From the NCBI RefSeq assembly GCF_052060015.1, contig NZ_JBPODZ010000001.1:186001-250000 (forward strand): DNA of 64,000 nucleotides, read 5' to 3'. This document shows, piece after piece, positions 48,943-57,048 of this stretch (position 1 is the first letter of the stretch; every line of letters begins with the position of its first letter). The notes beneath the pieces were generated by a model. That model did no database searches. It worked only from the letters and a program-made list of their open reading frames with translations, and was not told where the DNA came from. Source of the stretch: Arhodomonas sp052060015 (GTDB lineage: Bacteria > Pseudomonadota > Gammaproteobacteria > Nitrococcales > Nitrococcaceae). The translations under genes were made by a program, and so were the position numbers.

Positions 48943-50208
48943 TTACCCCGCCTGCTCGCCGGGTGACAGCGCCGGCTCTACGCTGGTGAGCTCGCCGGTG
49001 GTGAAGTGCAGCACCAACGCGTCGGCGAGGCTCGCCTCGATGAGTGCGTCGTAGTCAGCGATGAGCTGCTGCTCCATCGCCTCCAGGCGCCCGTGGCGGG
49101 AGTTGGTCTGGGGCCGACGGCTGAGCAGCGCGCAGCAGTCCTTGTAGCTCTCCGTGCTGAGCTCGAAGGTGCCCAGGGCGCGGGCCCGCTCCACGATCTC
49201 GTGCTTGTCCAGGCCCACCAGTGGCCGGAGGATGGGTAGCGTCGTCGCCTGGGAGTTGCTGACCATGTTGGCCAGGGTCTGGGAGGCCACCTGGCCGAGG
49301 CTGTCGCCGCTGACCAGCGCGGCCGCGTGCCACTGGCCGGCGACGCGCTCGGCGAGCCGGGTCATGAACCGCCGGAACAGGATCATCTCGTAGCCCCGGG
49401 TCTCGTGGCCCATGAGTGCCATGTCGAAGTGGATATAAGGCACCAGCATCAGCCGCGAGCGCAGGGTGCGACGGCTGAGGTGCCGGGCGATCCGGGCGAC
49501 CAGGTTATCGGCCGCATCACCGGGGTGGACATGGGCAGCGGTCATGTGCAGGAAGTCCACCCGGCAGCCGCGCTTGGCCATCAGCCAGGCCGCCACCGGG
49601 GAGTCCAGCCCCCCGGAGAGCAACGAGAGCACGTGGCCGCCGGAGAACACCGGAAGCCCGCCGGGGCCGCGGAACCGGTCCCGGTAGACGTACACCCCCT
49701 CGGGGTAGATGTCCACGTGGAAGCTGCGGCCGGGCGAGGTCAGGTCCACCCGCTGCCAGTCAGTCTCGCCGATGATCCTCGTCCCCAGGTGTCGGGCGAG
49801 CTCGTCGGAGCGCAGGGGAAAGCCCTTGTCGGCGCGACGCACGCGCACGGCGAAGCTGCGACCCTCGGCAGGCTCGGCGCCGGCGAGGGCCAACACCTCG
49901 CTGGCCACGATCTCCGGGTCGGGCTCGCCGCCGGCCCGTAGCCTTCCCTGGTCAATGAACACCGTCGGCGCGTAGGTTGCGATGCCGGCGATCTCACCGA
50001 GGGCCGCCAGCGCCCGTTCCATTCCAGGCTCATCCCCGCGCTCGGGGTGGACGACGATGCGGTCGCGGCCGCGGCGCACCGCCCAGTCCAGTCCCTCCCG
50101 CTGCAGACGGATTCGGATGTTGCGCCGCAGCCGGCTCTCAAAGTCGCGGCGGTTCTTGCCCTTGAGGGCAACCTCGGCGTAATGGACAAGGATTCGGTTG
50201 AACGACAT
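48943..50208 (-). CDS. thiI: tRNA 4-thiouridine synthetase ThiI, form without rhodanese domain
   Basis: 421 residues. The N-terminal ferredoxin-like domain (Y-A-E-V-A-L-K-G-K-N-R-R) and THUMP domain precede a PP-loop ATPase with S-L-L-S-G-G-L-D-S-P-V-A near residue 194. S-Y-K-D-C-C-A-L-L-S-R-R-P-Q-T carries the conserved cysteine. It adenylates U8 of tRNA and inserts sulfur. E. coli ThiI (482 residues) has a C-terminal rhodanese that takes sulfur from IscS. Here that domain is missing, as in Bacillus, so sulfur must come from another carrier; the lone rhodanese at 10604 is one possibility. Confidence 0.92.
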   Translation of the reverse strand: MSFNRILVHYAEVALKGKNRRDFESRLRRNIRIRLQREGLDWAVRRGRDRIVVHPERGDEPGMERALAALGEIAGIATYAPTVFIDQGRLRAGGEPDPEIVASEVLALAGAEPAEGRSFAVRVRRADKGFPLRSDELARHLGTRIIGETDWQRVDLTSPGRSFHVDIYPEGVYVYRDRFRGPGGLPVFSGGHVLSLLSGGLDSPVAAWLMAKRGCRVDFLHMTAAHVHPGDAADNLVARIARHLSRRTLRSRLMLVPYIHFDMALMGHETRGYEMILFRRFMTRLAERVAGQWHAAALVSGDSLGQVASQTLANMVSNSQATTLPILRPLVGLDKHEIVERARALGTFELSTESYKDCCALLSRRPQTNSRHGRLEAMEQQLIADYDALIEASLADALVLHFTTGELTSVEPALSPGEQAG

Positions 50209-50305
50209 GGTTCCGTAAGATGGTGAAGACGAGGAGGGCGGGTATTCTATGCCCGCTGCGTTGCTATGTCCCGCGCGGCGGGCGAACCGGCGGGTAGCGG
50301 CGGGC

Positions 50306-50671
50306 TCAACGCGACCCGGACGAGGCCTCGGCGCAGTCGATGCACAGCACCGCCGCGGGGTCGGCGTTCAGGCGCCGCGGGTCGATGGGTTCCGCACAGC
50401 GCAGGCAATCGCCGTACGTCCCGGCGTCCAGGCGCTTCAGCGCCGCCTCGATACGGGTAATCTCGTTGCGGGCCCGCTCGTTACGCGCCCGGGCCATGGC
50501 CTGCCCCTGCAGCGCGTCCATACGGGTCAGACGCCCGTTGCGCTGCTGATCGAGCTCCACGGTGTCGGCGGCCTCGCGGCGGGTGGCATCGCCGGCGAGC
50601 AGGGCTTCGTGCCGCTCGACGAGCCGCGCGCGGAGGGCGTCCAGGTCCAGGCGATCATGATCGGTACCCAT
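50306..50671 (-). CDS. DksA/TraR-type zinc-finger protein
   Basis: 121 residues. The N-terminal coiled coil (L-R-A-R-L-V-E-R-H-E-A-L, R-N-E-I-T-R-I-E-A-A-L-K-R-L) has the G-T-Y-G-D-C-L-R-C-A-E-P-I motif and C-I-D-C, forming a four-Cys zinc finger. True DksA has acidic D-x-x-D-A at the coil tip, absent here, so it may not act with ppGpp. It follows the direction of thiI and may be cotranscribed with it. Confidence 0.88.
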   Translation of the reverse strand: MGTDHDRLDLDALRARLVERHEALLAGDATRREAADTVELDQQRNGRLTRMDALQGQAMARARNERARNEITRIEAALKRLDAGTYGDCLRCAEPIDPRRLNADPAAVLCIDCAEASSGSR

Positions 50672-50697
50672 TGCTGCATTCTACCGTGCCAAGGCGT

Positions 50698-52044
50698 TCA
50701 ATCCGACCCTCCCGGCAGGGTCAGGGTCACACGGGTGCCGCCGAGGCCCGGGGCGGTGTCGATGGTGACGCCGCCATCCACCTGGGCCACCAGCTCACCG
50801 ACCACCGCCAGCCCGATCCCCTCGCCGGGGTCCCGCTGGTCCAGCCGCGCCCCCCGCGCGAGCACCCCCTCACGAACGGCCTCGGGGATGCCCGGGCCGT
50901 CATCGTCGATGCAGAGCACGATCATGGGGGTCCTCCACTGGCAGTCGGTGCAACGACCGCCGCTGATGCGGACCTCGCCGCGGGCATGGCGCCAGGCGTT
51001 GTCCAGGAGATTGCCCAGCAGCTCCATGAGGTCATCCTCGCTGCCCGCGTACCACAGCCCGGGCGGGCAATCGAGCTCGGCGCGCCGGGGCCGGTCCGGG
51101 TGGGCGTGGCGCAGCGCCCGCAGTAGCCGCCGTACCACGGGCTCGACCACGGTGTGACCCCCGCCGGCGAGTTGTCCCGCGCCGCTGCGGCGCACGTGGT
51201 ACTCGATCTGGCGGTCGATGCGCGCCAGCTGCTCGCCGGCGGCGTCCAGATCCTCCGCTGTACGGCGCGAAAGGGCCCCCCGAAGCACCGCCAACGGGGT
51301 CTTCAGGCTGTGGGCGAGGTTGTCCAGGGTCTCGCGGTAGCGGCGGCTTCGCTCGCGCTCGGCGCGGGCCAGGGCATTGATGCGCTCGGTGAGCTGGGCG
51401 ATCTCCCGGGGGTAGTGCCCGCCGATGGACGCCGCGCGGCCGGCCTGCATCGCCTCCACCTCCGCGGCGACCCGGCGCAAGGGTGTCAGTCCCCACCGCA
51501 GTGCAAGCCAGAGGGCGCCGAGAAGGCCCGCGGCGCCGAGGCCCAGCCAGGCCCCCAGGGTTTGACGGAAGGCCCGGATCTGGCTGAGGAAGGCCTTCTC
51601 CGACTCCATTACGGTGATGGTGAAGCGGCGGGTCGGGCCCGTGACGGGCTCCCATTCCACACCGTAGTCCATGCGGAAGTGGCCGTCCCCCCGCGACAGC
51701 TCGATGGTGCCCGGGGCATGGCTGGTCGGCGGGGATAGGGTCCGCCCGACTGCCGAGGGGGAGCGCCAGGCGATCTCGTTATCCGGTGTGACCACCCAGG
51801 CGTAGAGCCCGCTGCCGGGTTGGGTCAGGCGGGGGGCGGCGATCTCCCCGCGCAGCCGGATGTCGTCGGGTTCGATCTCCGCCCCGGCCAACAGGGTGTG
51901 AACGCTAGCGCGGAGGCGGTCACGCTGGGCGGCGAGGGCGCTTTCGCGGAATGCGGCCTCCAGGCCGAGGGCGGTGACGATACCGAAGGTGAGGGTGACG
52001 GCGGCGGCGGTCACCAACAGCCGCCGGTGCAGGGAGGCGGTCAC
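50698..52044 (-). CDS. PhoQ-like sensor histidine kinase
   Basis: 448 residues. Helix 1 is about residues 9-30, then a periplasmic sensor domain to about 160, and helix 2 about 163-183. A HAMP-like linker follows. His245 is in D-N-L-A-H-S-L-K-T-P-L, the PhoQ-type H box. The ATPase domain has L-L-G-N-L-L-D-N-A-W-R-H-A and D-D-D-G-P-G-I-P, with an unusual C-T-D-C pair between N and G1 boxes. It starts within the regulator's stop (ATGA overlap). The signal is unknown; the target genes may include the two periplasmic-protein genes at the start of the operon. Confidence 0.9.
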   Translation of the reverse strand: MTASLHRRLLVTAAAVTLTFGIVTALGLEAAFRESALAAQRDRLRASVHTLLAGAEIEPDDIRLRGEIAAPRLTQPGSGLYAWVVTPDNEIAWRSPSAVGRTLSPPTSHAPGTIELSRGDGHFRMDYGVEWEPVTGPTRRFTITVMESEKAFLSQIRAFRQTLGAWLGLGAAGLLGALWLALRWGLTPLRRVAAEVEAMQAGRAASIGGHYPREIAQLTERINALARAERERSRRYRETLDNLAHSLKTPLAVLRGALSRRTAEDLDAAGEQLARIDRQIEYHVRRSGAGQLAGGGHTVVEPVVRRLLRALRHAHPDRPRRAELDCPPGLWYAGSEDDLMELLGNLLDNAWRHARGEVRISGGRCTDCQWRTPMIVLCIDDDGPGIPEAVREGVLARGARLDQRDPGEGIGLAVVGELVAQVDGGVTIDTAPGLGGTRVTLTLPGGSD

Positions 52045-52715
52045 GGCGGCGGTGCCACGCGGTAGCCGCGGCCGCGCAGGGTCTCGATGGGCTGCCAGCC
52101 CTCCGCGGTGGTGAGCTTGCGCCGCAGCCGTCGGATGAATACCTCCAGGACGTTACTGTCGCGCTGGTCGTCGTCGGCGTAGAGGTGCTCCATGAGCTCG
52201 CCCTTGGAGAGGACGCGCCCGCGCTGGTGGAGGAGGTAGGCCAGCAGGCGATGCTCGTAGGCGGTGAGGGTCACCGGCTCGCCGCCCAAGGTCACGGCCT
52301 CGGTGCGGGTATCGAGGCTGATCGGGCCGTGGCGGAGCACCGCTTCGGCCCAGCCACCGACGCGCCGGAGTAGGGCCTGCAGCCGGGCGAGCAGCTCCGG
52401 CATGGCGAAGGGCTTGACCAGGTAGTCATCGGCCCCTGCCTCCAGCCCGGCCACCTTCTCCTGCCAGCGGCTGCGCGCGGTGAGTATGAGCACCGGATAG
52501 TCACGACCGGCCGTGCGCAGCGCCCGGATGAGGGTGAGCCCGTCGGTTCCCGGCAGGCCCAGATCCACCACCGCCAGGTCGATCGGGTATTCCCGGGCCA
52601 TGTAGGCACCCTCATTCCCGTCGGCGGCCTCGTCCACCACGAACCCCTGCGTGCTCAGTGCCTCGCGGAGCTCGCCGCGCAGGGCCGGCTCGTCCTCGAT
52701 GATCAGAACCCGCAT
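52041..52715 (-). CDS. OmpR/PhoP-like response regulator
   Basis: 224 residues. The receiver domain has acidic pocket E-D-E and phospho-acceptor Asp51 in V-V-D-L-G-L-P. The conserved Lys is in V-K-P-F. The C-terminal winged helix carries L-T-A-Y-E-H-R-L-L-A-Y-L and R-G-R-G-Y-R-V at the wing. It is partner to the overlapping kinase gene. It lies 2 bp after a PepSY-like gene, giving an operon of glycine-zipper protein, PepSY protein, regulator and kinase. Confidence 0.92.
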   Translation of the reverse strand: MRVLIIEDEPALRGELREALSTQGFVVDEAADGNEGAYMAREYPIDLAVVDLGLPGTDGLTLIRALRTAGRDYPVLILTARSRWQEKVAGLEAGADDYLVKPFAMPELLARLQALLRRVGGWAEAVLRHGPISLDTRTEAVTLGGEPVTLTAYEHRLLAYLLHQRGRVLSKGELMEHLYADDDQRDSNVLEVFIRRLRRKLTTAEGWQPIETLRGRGYRVAPPP

Positions 52716-52717
52716 CT

Positions 52718-52951
52718 TCAGCGGTCGTCCCTGGCGGGGATCTCCAGAACCCGGACGCGCCCCTCGCCGATCAGGACCCGCAGCCGGTGGACCTGGCGGC
52801 CGTCGCCACGGGTAACGGTCTCGGCGGCGATCACCTCACCGCCGGTGCGCTCTTCCGCCTCGCGCACCGCACGGTCCAGATCGCCGCCCCGGGCGAGGAG
52901 CACCGGGGCGGCGGCCAGCAGGAACACGGCGATGCAGAGGCGTTTGCCCAT
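52718..52951 (-). CDS. Small periplasmic PepSY-like protein
   Basis: 77 residues with a signal peptide (L-C-I-A-V-F-L-L-A-A-A-P-V-L-L-A). A single PepSY-type domain (A-V-R-E-A-E-E-R-T-G-G-E-V-I-A-A-E-T) ends V-R-V-L-E-I-P. PepSY proteins are often made beside PhoPQ-type systems and may modulate envelope proteases or the sensor itself. It is 2 bp from the regulator and 2 bp from the previous gene, so tightly coupled. Confidence 0.8.
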   Translation of the reverse strand: MGKRLCIAVFLLAAAPVLLARGGDLDRAVREAEERTGGEVIAAETVTRGDGRQVHRLRVLIGEGRVRVLEIPARDDR

Positions 52952-52953
52952 GA

Positions 52954-53463
52954 CTACTCCAGGGGCGTGACGTCGACCCGCACCCGGATGCGATCACCGG
53001 GGTGACGGTCCATCCGGGTCACGTATTCACTGCCATGATAGCGGTAATGCACGTCATAGCCGACGTTGCGTTGCTCGTAGCGGGTCTCGTGGACGGTCTC
53101 GCAGCGGCGTTCCCGGCGGTACTCCGGGCCGCGGTCGCGTCCCCGTCGGGCGAACTCCTGGCCGACACCGGCGCCAAGGATGGTGCCGGCCACCGTGGCG
53201 ACCTTGCGGCCATTGCCGCCGCCCACCTGGTTGCCGAGGACACCGCCGGCGATGCCGCCGAGGACGAGGCCGGCCGTGCCGTTACCGTCGCTGCGGTCGC
53301 GATAACGGACAGTCTCGTACCAGCATTCCTCGCGGGGCTCGTTGATCTCCACCGTCCGGGTGATCGGCTCCACCCGGGTCACCTTCGCGTACTCGGTGCC
53401 GCCGGCGGCCAGTGCCGGGGTGGCGGCAAGGCTGAGGGACAGGGCGATTAGGCGCTTGCGCAT
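52954..53463 (-). CDS. Glycine-zipper 2TM (17-kDa antigen/SlyB-like) envelope protein
   Basis: 169 residues. A signal peptide is cleaved near A-L-A-A-G. The central glycine zipper G-L-V-L-G-G-I-A-G-G-V-L-G-N-Q-V-G-G-G and G-T-I-L-G-A-G-V-G-Q-E is flanked by Arg/Tyr-rich soluble parts. There is no lipobox, unlike SlyB. Proteins of this group sit in the envelope and respond to Mg or envelope stress under PhoPQ. It is the first gene of the operon leading to the two-component genes. Confidence 0.85.
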   Translation of the reverse strand: MRKRLIALSLSLAATPALAAGGTEYAKVTRVEPITRTVEINEPREECWYETVRYRDRSDGNGTAGLVLGGIAGGVLGNQVGGGNGRKVATVAGTILGAGVGQEFARRGRDRGPEYRRERRCETVHETRYEQRNVGYDVHYRYHGSEYVTRMDRHPGDRIRVRVDVTPLE

Positions 53464-53543
53464 GGTCGTTTACCTCCTGACTGGGACCGTGGTGCTATTG
53501 TCGAGGCCACGGGCTGAACCAACGCTGAACAGTGGAGGCCGCC

Positions 53544-53855
53544 ATGCAGGTCAACGCCGAGTTGAGCCTTATTCCCATCGGGGCCGGGGTTTCGCTGTCC
53601 CCCTATATCGCTGCCTGCCAGCGGGTGTTCGAGGAGGCCGGCCTGGAGATCGAGCTCCATGCCAACGGCACCAACATCGCCGGCGAGTGGGATGCCGTGA
53701 CTGCGGCGGTAAGGCGCTGTCATGAGACGGTGCACGCGATGGGGGCGGTGCGGATCACCAGCACCCTGAAGCTCAACACCCGAACCGACCGGGAGCAGGG
53801 CCTGGCCGAGACGGTGGAACGGGCGCGCCAGCAGCTCGAGGAGGACGGTGGATGA
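53544..53855 (+). CDS. MTH1187/YqgV-type thiamine-binding protein
   Basis: 103 residues, ferredoxin-like fold. A-E-L-S-L-I-P-I-G at the start, S-P-Y-I-A-A-C and E-L-H-A-N-G-T-N-I-A-G-E-W follow the family pattern. ATG 53544 follows GTGGAGG by 7 nt. Family members bind thiamine or related compounds in the cytoplasm. It ends 88 bp before zur in the same direction, with a probable zur promoter between. Confidence 0.85.
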   Translation: MQVNAELSLIPIGAGVSLSPYIAACQRVFEEAGLEIELHANGTNIAGEWDAVTAAVRRCHETVHAMGAVRITSTLKLNTRTDREQGLAETVERARQQLEEDGG

Positions 53856-53866
53856 CAGTAACATGA

Positions 53867-53882
53867 TTATGTAATAGCATAA
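53867..53882. promoter_or_regulatory. Probable Zur operator/promoter before zur-znu
   Basis: Perfect inverted repeat TTATG-N6-CATAA inside an AT-rich island (53855-53890) that stands out from the GC-rich surroundings. Gammaproteobacterial Zur boxes are AT-rich inverted repeats of the TGTTAT/ATAACA type, and GTAACAT and CATAACG occur here on either side. It lies 61 bp before the zur ATG. Binding is inferred from position and composition. Confidence 0.55.
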
Positions 53883-53942
53883 CGATTAGTGGAAAGGGCC
53901 CAGAGCACAGGCCCCTGGGCCTTATTCAAGGAGGTGTTGCGG

Positions 53943-54425
53943 ATGTCGGAGACGGTGCTCACGCCCTTTCCGAGGGAGGGTCACGACCACGAAGCGTGCG
54001 TGGCGGACGCCCTGGAGCGGGCCGAAGGCCTCTGCCGGGAGCGGGGCGCGCGGCTGACCGCCCAGCGCCGGCGGGTGCTGGAGCTGGTCTGGCGCAACCA
54101 CCGGCCGGCCAAGGCGTATGATCTGATGCGCGCCCTGGCCGAGGGGGAACGCCCCGTGGCGCCGCCCACCGTCTACCGGGCCCTCGATTTCCTCATGGAG
54201 CTGGGGCTGGTGCACCGGCTCACCTCGCTGAACGCCTTCATCGGTTGTGGCGCCCCGGAGCATCCGCACGCCGGGCATTTCCTCATCTGCACTGCCTGCG
54301 AGCGGGTGGCCGAGATGGAGGAGCCCGACGTGGATGGCCTCCTGGAGGCCCATGCCGCCCATCAGGGTTTCCGCCTGCAGCACCAGACGGTGGAGCTGGC
54401 GGGGCTGTGCCCCGCCTGCCACTGA
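53943..54425 (+). CDS. zur: Zinc uptake regulator Zur (Fur family)
   Basis: 160 residues. Winged-helix part L-T-A-Q-R-R-R-V-L-E-L-V-W, then A-P-P-T-V-Y-R-A-L-D-F-L. The metal-binding part has C-G-A-P-E-H-P-H-A-G-H-F-L-I-C-T-A-C and a C-terminal C-P-A-C. The C-x2-C pairs form the structural zinc site, and H-P-H-A-G-H is typical of Zur (Fur has H-H-D-H). ATG 53943 follows GGAGGT. With zinc bound it should repress znuACB, which follows directly, and itself. Confidence 0.92.
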   Translation: MSETVLTPFPREGHDHEACVADALERAEGLCRERGARLTAQRRRVLELVWRNHRPAKAYDLMRALAEGERPVAPPTVYRALDFLMELGLVHRLTSLNAFIGCGAPEHPHAGHFLICTACERVAEMEEPDVDGLLEAHAAHQGFRLQHQTVELAGLCPACH

Positions 54426-54460
54426 CCCGGCCTTTTCTTATGTTTTTTAGGGAGTCAATC

Positions 54461-55384
54461 ATGTCCAGGCAGTGGCTGCACCGCGCCGTTTTTGTCCTCT
54501 CCGCCGTGTTCGCGGCGCCACTGACGGCGGCACCGCCGCTGGTGGTCTATACCAGCGTCCTGCCGGTCAAGACCTTTGTGAAAGCCGTAGGCGGCGAGCG
54601 CGTGGAGATCACCTCGCTGGTCCGGCAAGGGGAGAGCCCGGCCACCTTTGATCCGAGCCCGCGTCGCCTGGCCGCCATGGTGGACGCGCAGCTGTTCTTT
54701 CGCGTGGGGGTACCTTTCGAGCGCTCCTGGATGCCCCGGCTGACGGCGAACGCGTCGGAGATGGCGGTGGTCGATCTCCGTGAGGTGGTGGCGCTCCGCG
54801 CCATTGACGCGCATGGGCACGAGGGCGACGGACACGGCCATGATCACGAGGAGCACGAGGAAGTCGGCGACCACGCGGGTGGCGGAGTGGACCCGGAGGG
54901 TGCCGACCCACACATCTGGACCTCGCCGCGCAACGTCGTCGCCCTGGTGGAGCGCATCCGCGCGGCGCTGAGCGCGGCGGATCCGGAAGGGGCCGAGGCC
55001 TACAGGGCCAATGCCGTGGCGTATACCGAGCGCCTGCAGGCCCTGGATGGCCGCATCGCCGAACGCCTAGCCCCCTATGAGGGCCGGAGCTTCGCGGTGT
55101 TCCACCCCTCCTGGGGCTACTTCGCCGACCGCTACGGTCTGACGCAGCGGGCCATCGAGGTGGAGGGCAAGGAGCCCGGCCCGGCGGGGCTCAGTGACCT
55201 CATCGGCGAGCTTCGCGAGATGGGGGTGCGCGTGGTCTTCGTCCAGGACCAGTTCAGCCAACGCAGCGCGCAGACGGTGGCGGAGGCCATCGGGGGCGCG
55301 GTGGTGGGCATCGATCCACTGGCCGAGGACTATATCGACAACATGGAACGGGTGAGCCGGCGGATGGCGGAGGCCCTGGAGTGA
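54461..55384 (+). CDS. znuA: Zinc ABC transporter substrate-binding protein ZnuA
   Basis: 307 residues. A signal peptide ends near T-A-A-P-P. Cluster A-1 fold with metal-ligand regions F-D-P-S-P-R, a His/Asp/Glu-rich loop (H-G-H-E-G-D-G-H-G-H-D-H-E-E-H, about residues 112-126), D-P-H-I-W-T-S-P and F-H-P-S-W-G-Y. The His-rich loop and the D-P-H-I-W motif indicate zinc rather than manganese. ATG 54461 follows GGAG. It captures zinc in the periplasm for ZnuBC; the stop overlaps the znuC start (GTGA). Confidence 0.94.
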   Translation: MSRQWLHRAVFVLSAVFAAPLTAAPPLVVYTSVLPVKTFVKAVGGERVEITSLVRQGESPATFDPSPRRLAAMVDAQLFFRVGVPFERSWMPRLTANASEMAVVDLREVVALRAIDAHGHEGDGHGHDHEEHEEVGDHAGGGVDPEGADPHIWTSPRNVVALVERIRAALSAADPEGAEAYRANAVAYTERLQALDGRIAERLAPYEGRSFAVFHPSWGYFADRYGLTQRAIEVEGKEPGPAGLSDLIGELREMGVRVVFVQDQFSQRSAQTVAEAIGGAVVGIDPLAEDYIDNMERVSRRMAEALE

Positions 55385-56145
55385 CCGCGGTGATCGAGCT
55401 GGAGGGGGTCACGGCGGCCTATGACGAGGATGTGGTGGCCCTGGACGATGTCTCCCTGGAGGTCGGTGACCGGGAGTTCCTGGGTATCGTCGGCCCGAAC
55501 GGTAGCGGCAAGAGCACGCTGCTGAAGGTGATCCTCGGGCTGATGCGGCCGAGCCGCGGGCGCGTCCGGGTGCTCGGTGTCTCCCCCCGTCGGGCCAAGC
55601 GCTCGCTGGGTTACGTCCCACAGTACGCCGGCTTTTCCCGAGGCTTTCCCATCAGTGTCCGCGATGTGGTGCTCTCCGGCACCCTCGGTCCCTGGCAGCT
55701 CGGGCCCCGCTATGGCGACGCCCGGCGGGCGAAGGCCGAGGCCGCCATGGAAGAGGCGGAGGTCGGCGATCTGGCGGATCGCAGCATCGGGGCGCTCTCC
55801 GGGGGGCAGCTCCAGCGCGTGCTCATCGCCAGGGCCCTGGCGGTGGGCCCGCGCATCCTGCTCCTCGACGAGCCCACCGCGAGCATTGACCCCCGGGCCG
55901 AACGGGCGTTCTTCGGCCTGCTCAAGCGGCTCAATGAGCGCATGACCATCGTGGTGGTCAGCCACGATATCGGCTTCGTCAGCGAGTACGTCACCCACGT
56001 GGCCTGCCTGAACCGCGAGCTGGTCTGCCACACCGCCGAGCCGCTGGCGCCGGATATGCTCGAGCGCCTCTACGGGCACCCGGTGCGCATGGTCGACCAT
56101 GCCCACGTGGACCATCGGCACGGGGGTGGCCATGGGGTTCATTGA
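55381..56145 (+). CDS. znuC: Zinc ABC transporter ATPase ZnuC
   Basis: 254 residues. Walker A G-P-N-G-S-G-K-S-T near residue 38, signature L-S-G-G-Q-L-Q-R-V, Walker B I-L-L-L-D-E-P-T and V-V-V-S-H-D-I-G. The His-containing tail (V-D-H-A-H-V-D-H-R-H-G-G-G-H-G) may bind zinc and sense cytoplasmic levels. GTG start overlapping the znuA stop. Energises zinc import. Confidence 0.95.
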   Translation: MTAVIELEGVTAAYDEDVVALDDVSLEVGDREFLGIVGPNGSGKSTLLKVILGLMRPSRGRVRVLGVSPRRAKRSLGYVPQYAGFSRGFPISVRDVVLSGTLGPWQLGPRYGDARRAKAEAAMEEAEVGDLADRSIGALSGGQLQRVLIARALAVGPRILLLDEPTASIDPRAERAFFGLLKRLNERMTIVVVSHDIGFVSEYVTHVACLNRELVCHTAEPLAPDMLERLYGHPVRMVDHAHVDHRHGGGHGVH

Positions 56146-56989
56146 GGCGCTGCTCACCCAGCCCTTCCTGCAGCAGGCCGCACTGGGCATCCTGCTGGCC
56201 TCGGTGGCCTCCGGGCTTATCGGTCCGTTCGTGGTGGTGCGGCGTATCGGCTACCTCGCCGGCGGCATCGCCCACTCGGTGCTCGGCGGGATGGGCGTCG
56301 CCTGGTATCTCGGTGCCGACCCGCTGGCGGGGGCGCTGGTAGCGGCATTGCTCGCCGCATTGGTGATCGGCTGGGTAAACCTTCGGCTGCACGCCGATGA
56401 GGACATGCTCATCGGCGCGCTGTGGGCGGGTGGCATGGCGGTGGGTATCCTGTTCATCGCCCAGACCGAGGGCTACCGCACCGATCTCTTCGGCTATCTC
56501 TTTGGCAATATCCTGTTGGCCGATCCCGGCGTGCTTTGGCTGATGGCGGCCCTGGACGTCGCCATGCTGGTGGTGCTGGTGGTGTTCTACCGCCAGTTCG
56601 TGGCGGTGTGCTTCGACCCGGAGTTCGCCCGGCTTCGCGGCGTCCCCGCGGGGTTCTTTCACATCCTGCTCCTGTGCCTGGTGGCGGTGACGGTGGTCAT
56701 CCTGGTGCAGGTCTCGGGATTGATACTGCTCATCGCGCTCCTCAGCCTCCCGGCCGCCATCGCCGGTCAGTGGGTGCGCTCGCTGGGGGCGATGATGGGG
56801 CTGGCCGGGGCGCTCGCGGCGTTCGGCAGCTACCTCGGGTTGACCGTGGCCTGGGGTCCGGACTGGCCGGTGGGCGCGACCATCGTGCTCACCCTGTGCG
56901 TCCTGTTTGCGGTCTCTGTGCTGGCACGGGGTGTGTGCCGGCGGCTCCTGCGCCGGCGGAGACCCGACGAAACGCCCACCGGGCCATAG
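56132..56989 (+). CDS. znuB: Zinc ABC transporter permease ZnuB
   Basis: 285 residues, about eight helices of the ABC-3 family. G-P-F-V-V-V-R-R-I-G-Y-L-A-G-G-I-A-H is the cytoplasmic coupling start, and L-L-I-A-L-L-S-L-P-A-A-I-A lies near the C-terminus. The ATG at 56132 overlaps the end of znuC by 14 bp. The basic tail (R-R-L-L-R-R-R-R) is cytoplasmic. Confidence 0.94.
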   Translation: MGFIEALLTQPFLQQAALGILLASVASGLIGPFVVVRRIGYLAGGIAHSVLGGMGVAWYLGADPLAGALVAALLAALVIGWVNLRLHADEDMLIGALWAGGMAVGILFIAQTEGYRTDLFGYLFGNILLADPGVLWLMAALDVAMLVVLVVFYRQFVAVCFDPEFARLRGVPAGFFHILLLCLVAVTVVILVQVSGLILLIALLSLPAAIAGQWVRSLGAMMGLAGALAAFGSYLGLTVAWGPDWPVGATIVLTLCVLFAVSVLARGVCRRLLRRRRPDETPTGP

Positions 56990-57048
56990 TCGTTCGCGAG
57001 GGCACTGCCGTATAGTCAGGCCAACGGAAGGTAGGCAGGAGAGGGCCC

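Noticed and set aside
50306..50671. dksA itself
   Set aside because: The zinc finger matches, but the coil tip lacks the acidic D-x-x-D-A motif, and length (121) is shorter than typical DksA (about 150).
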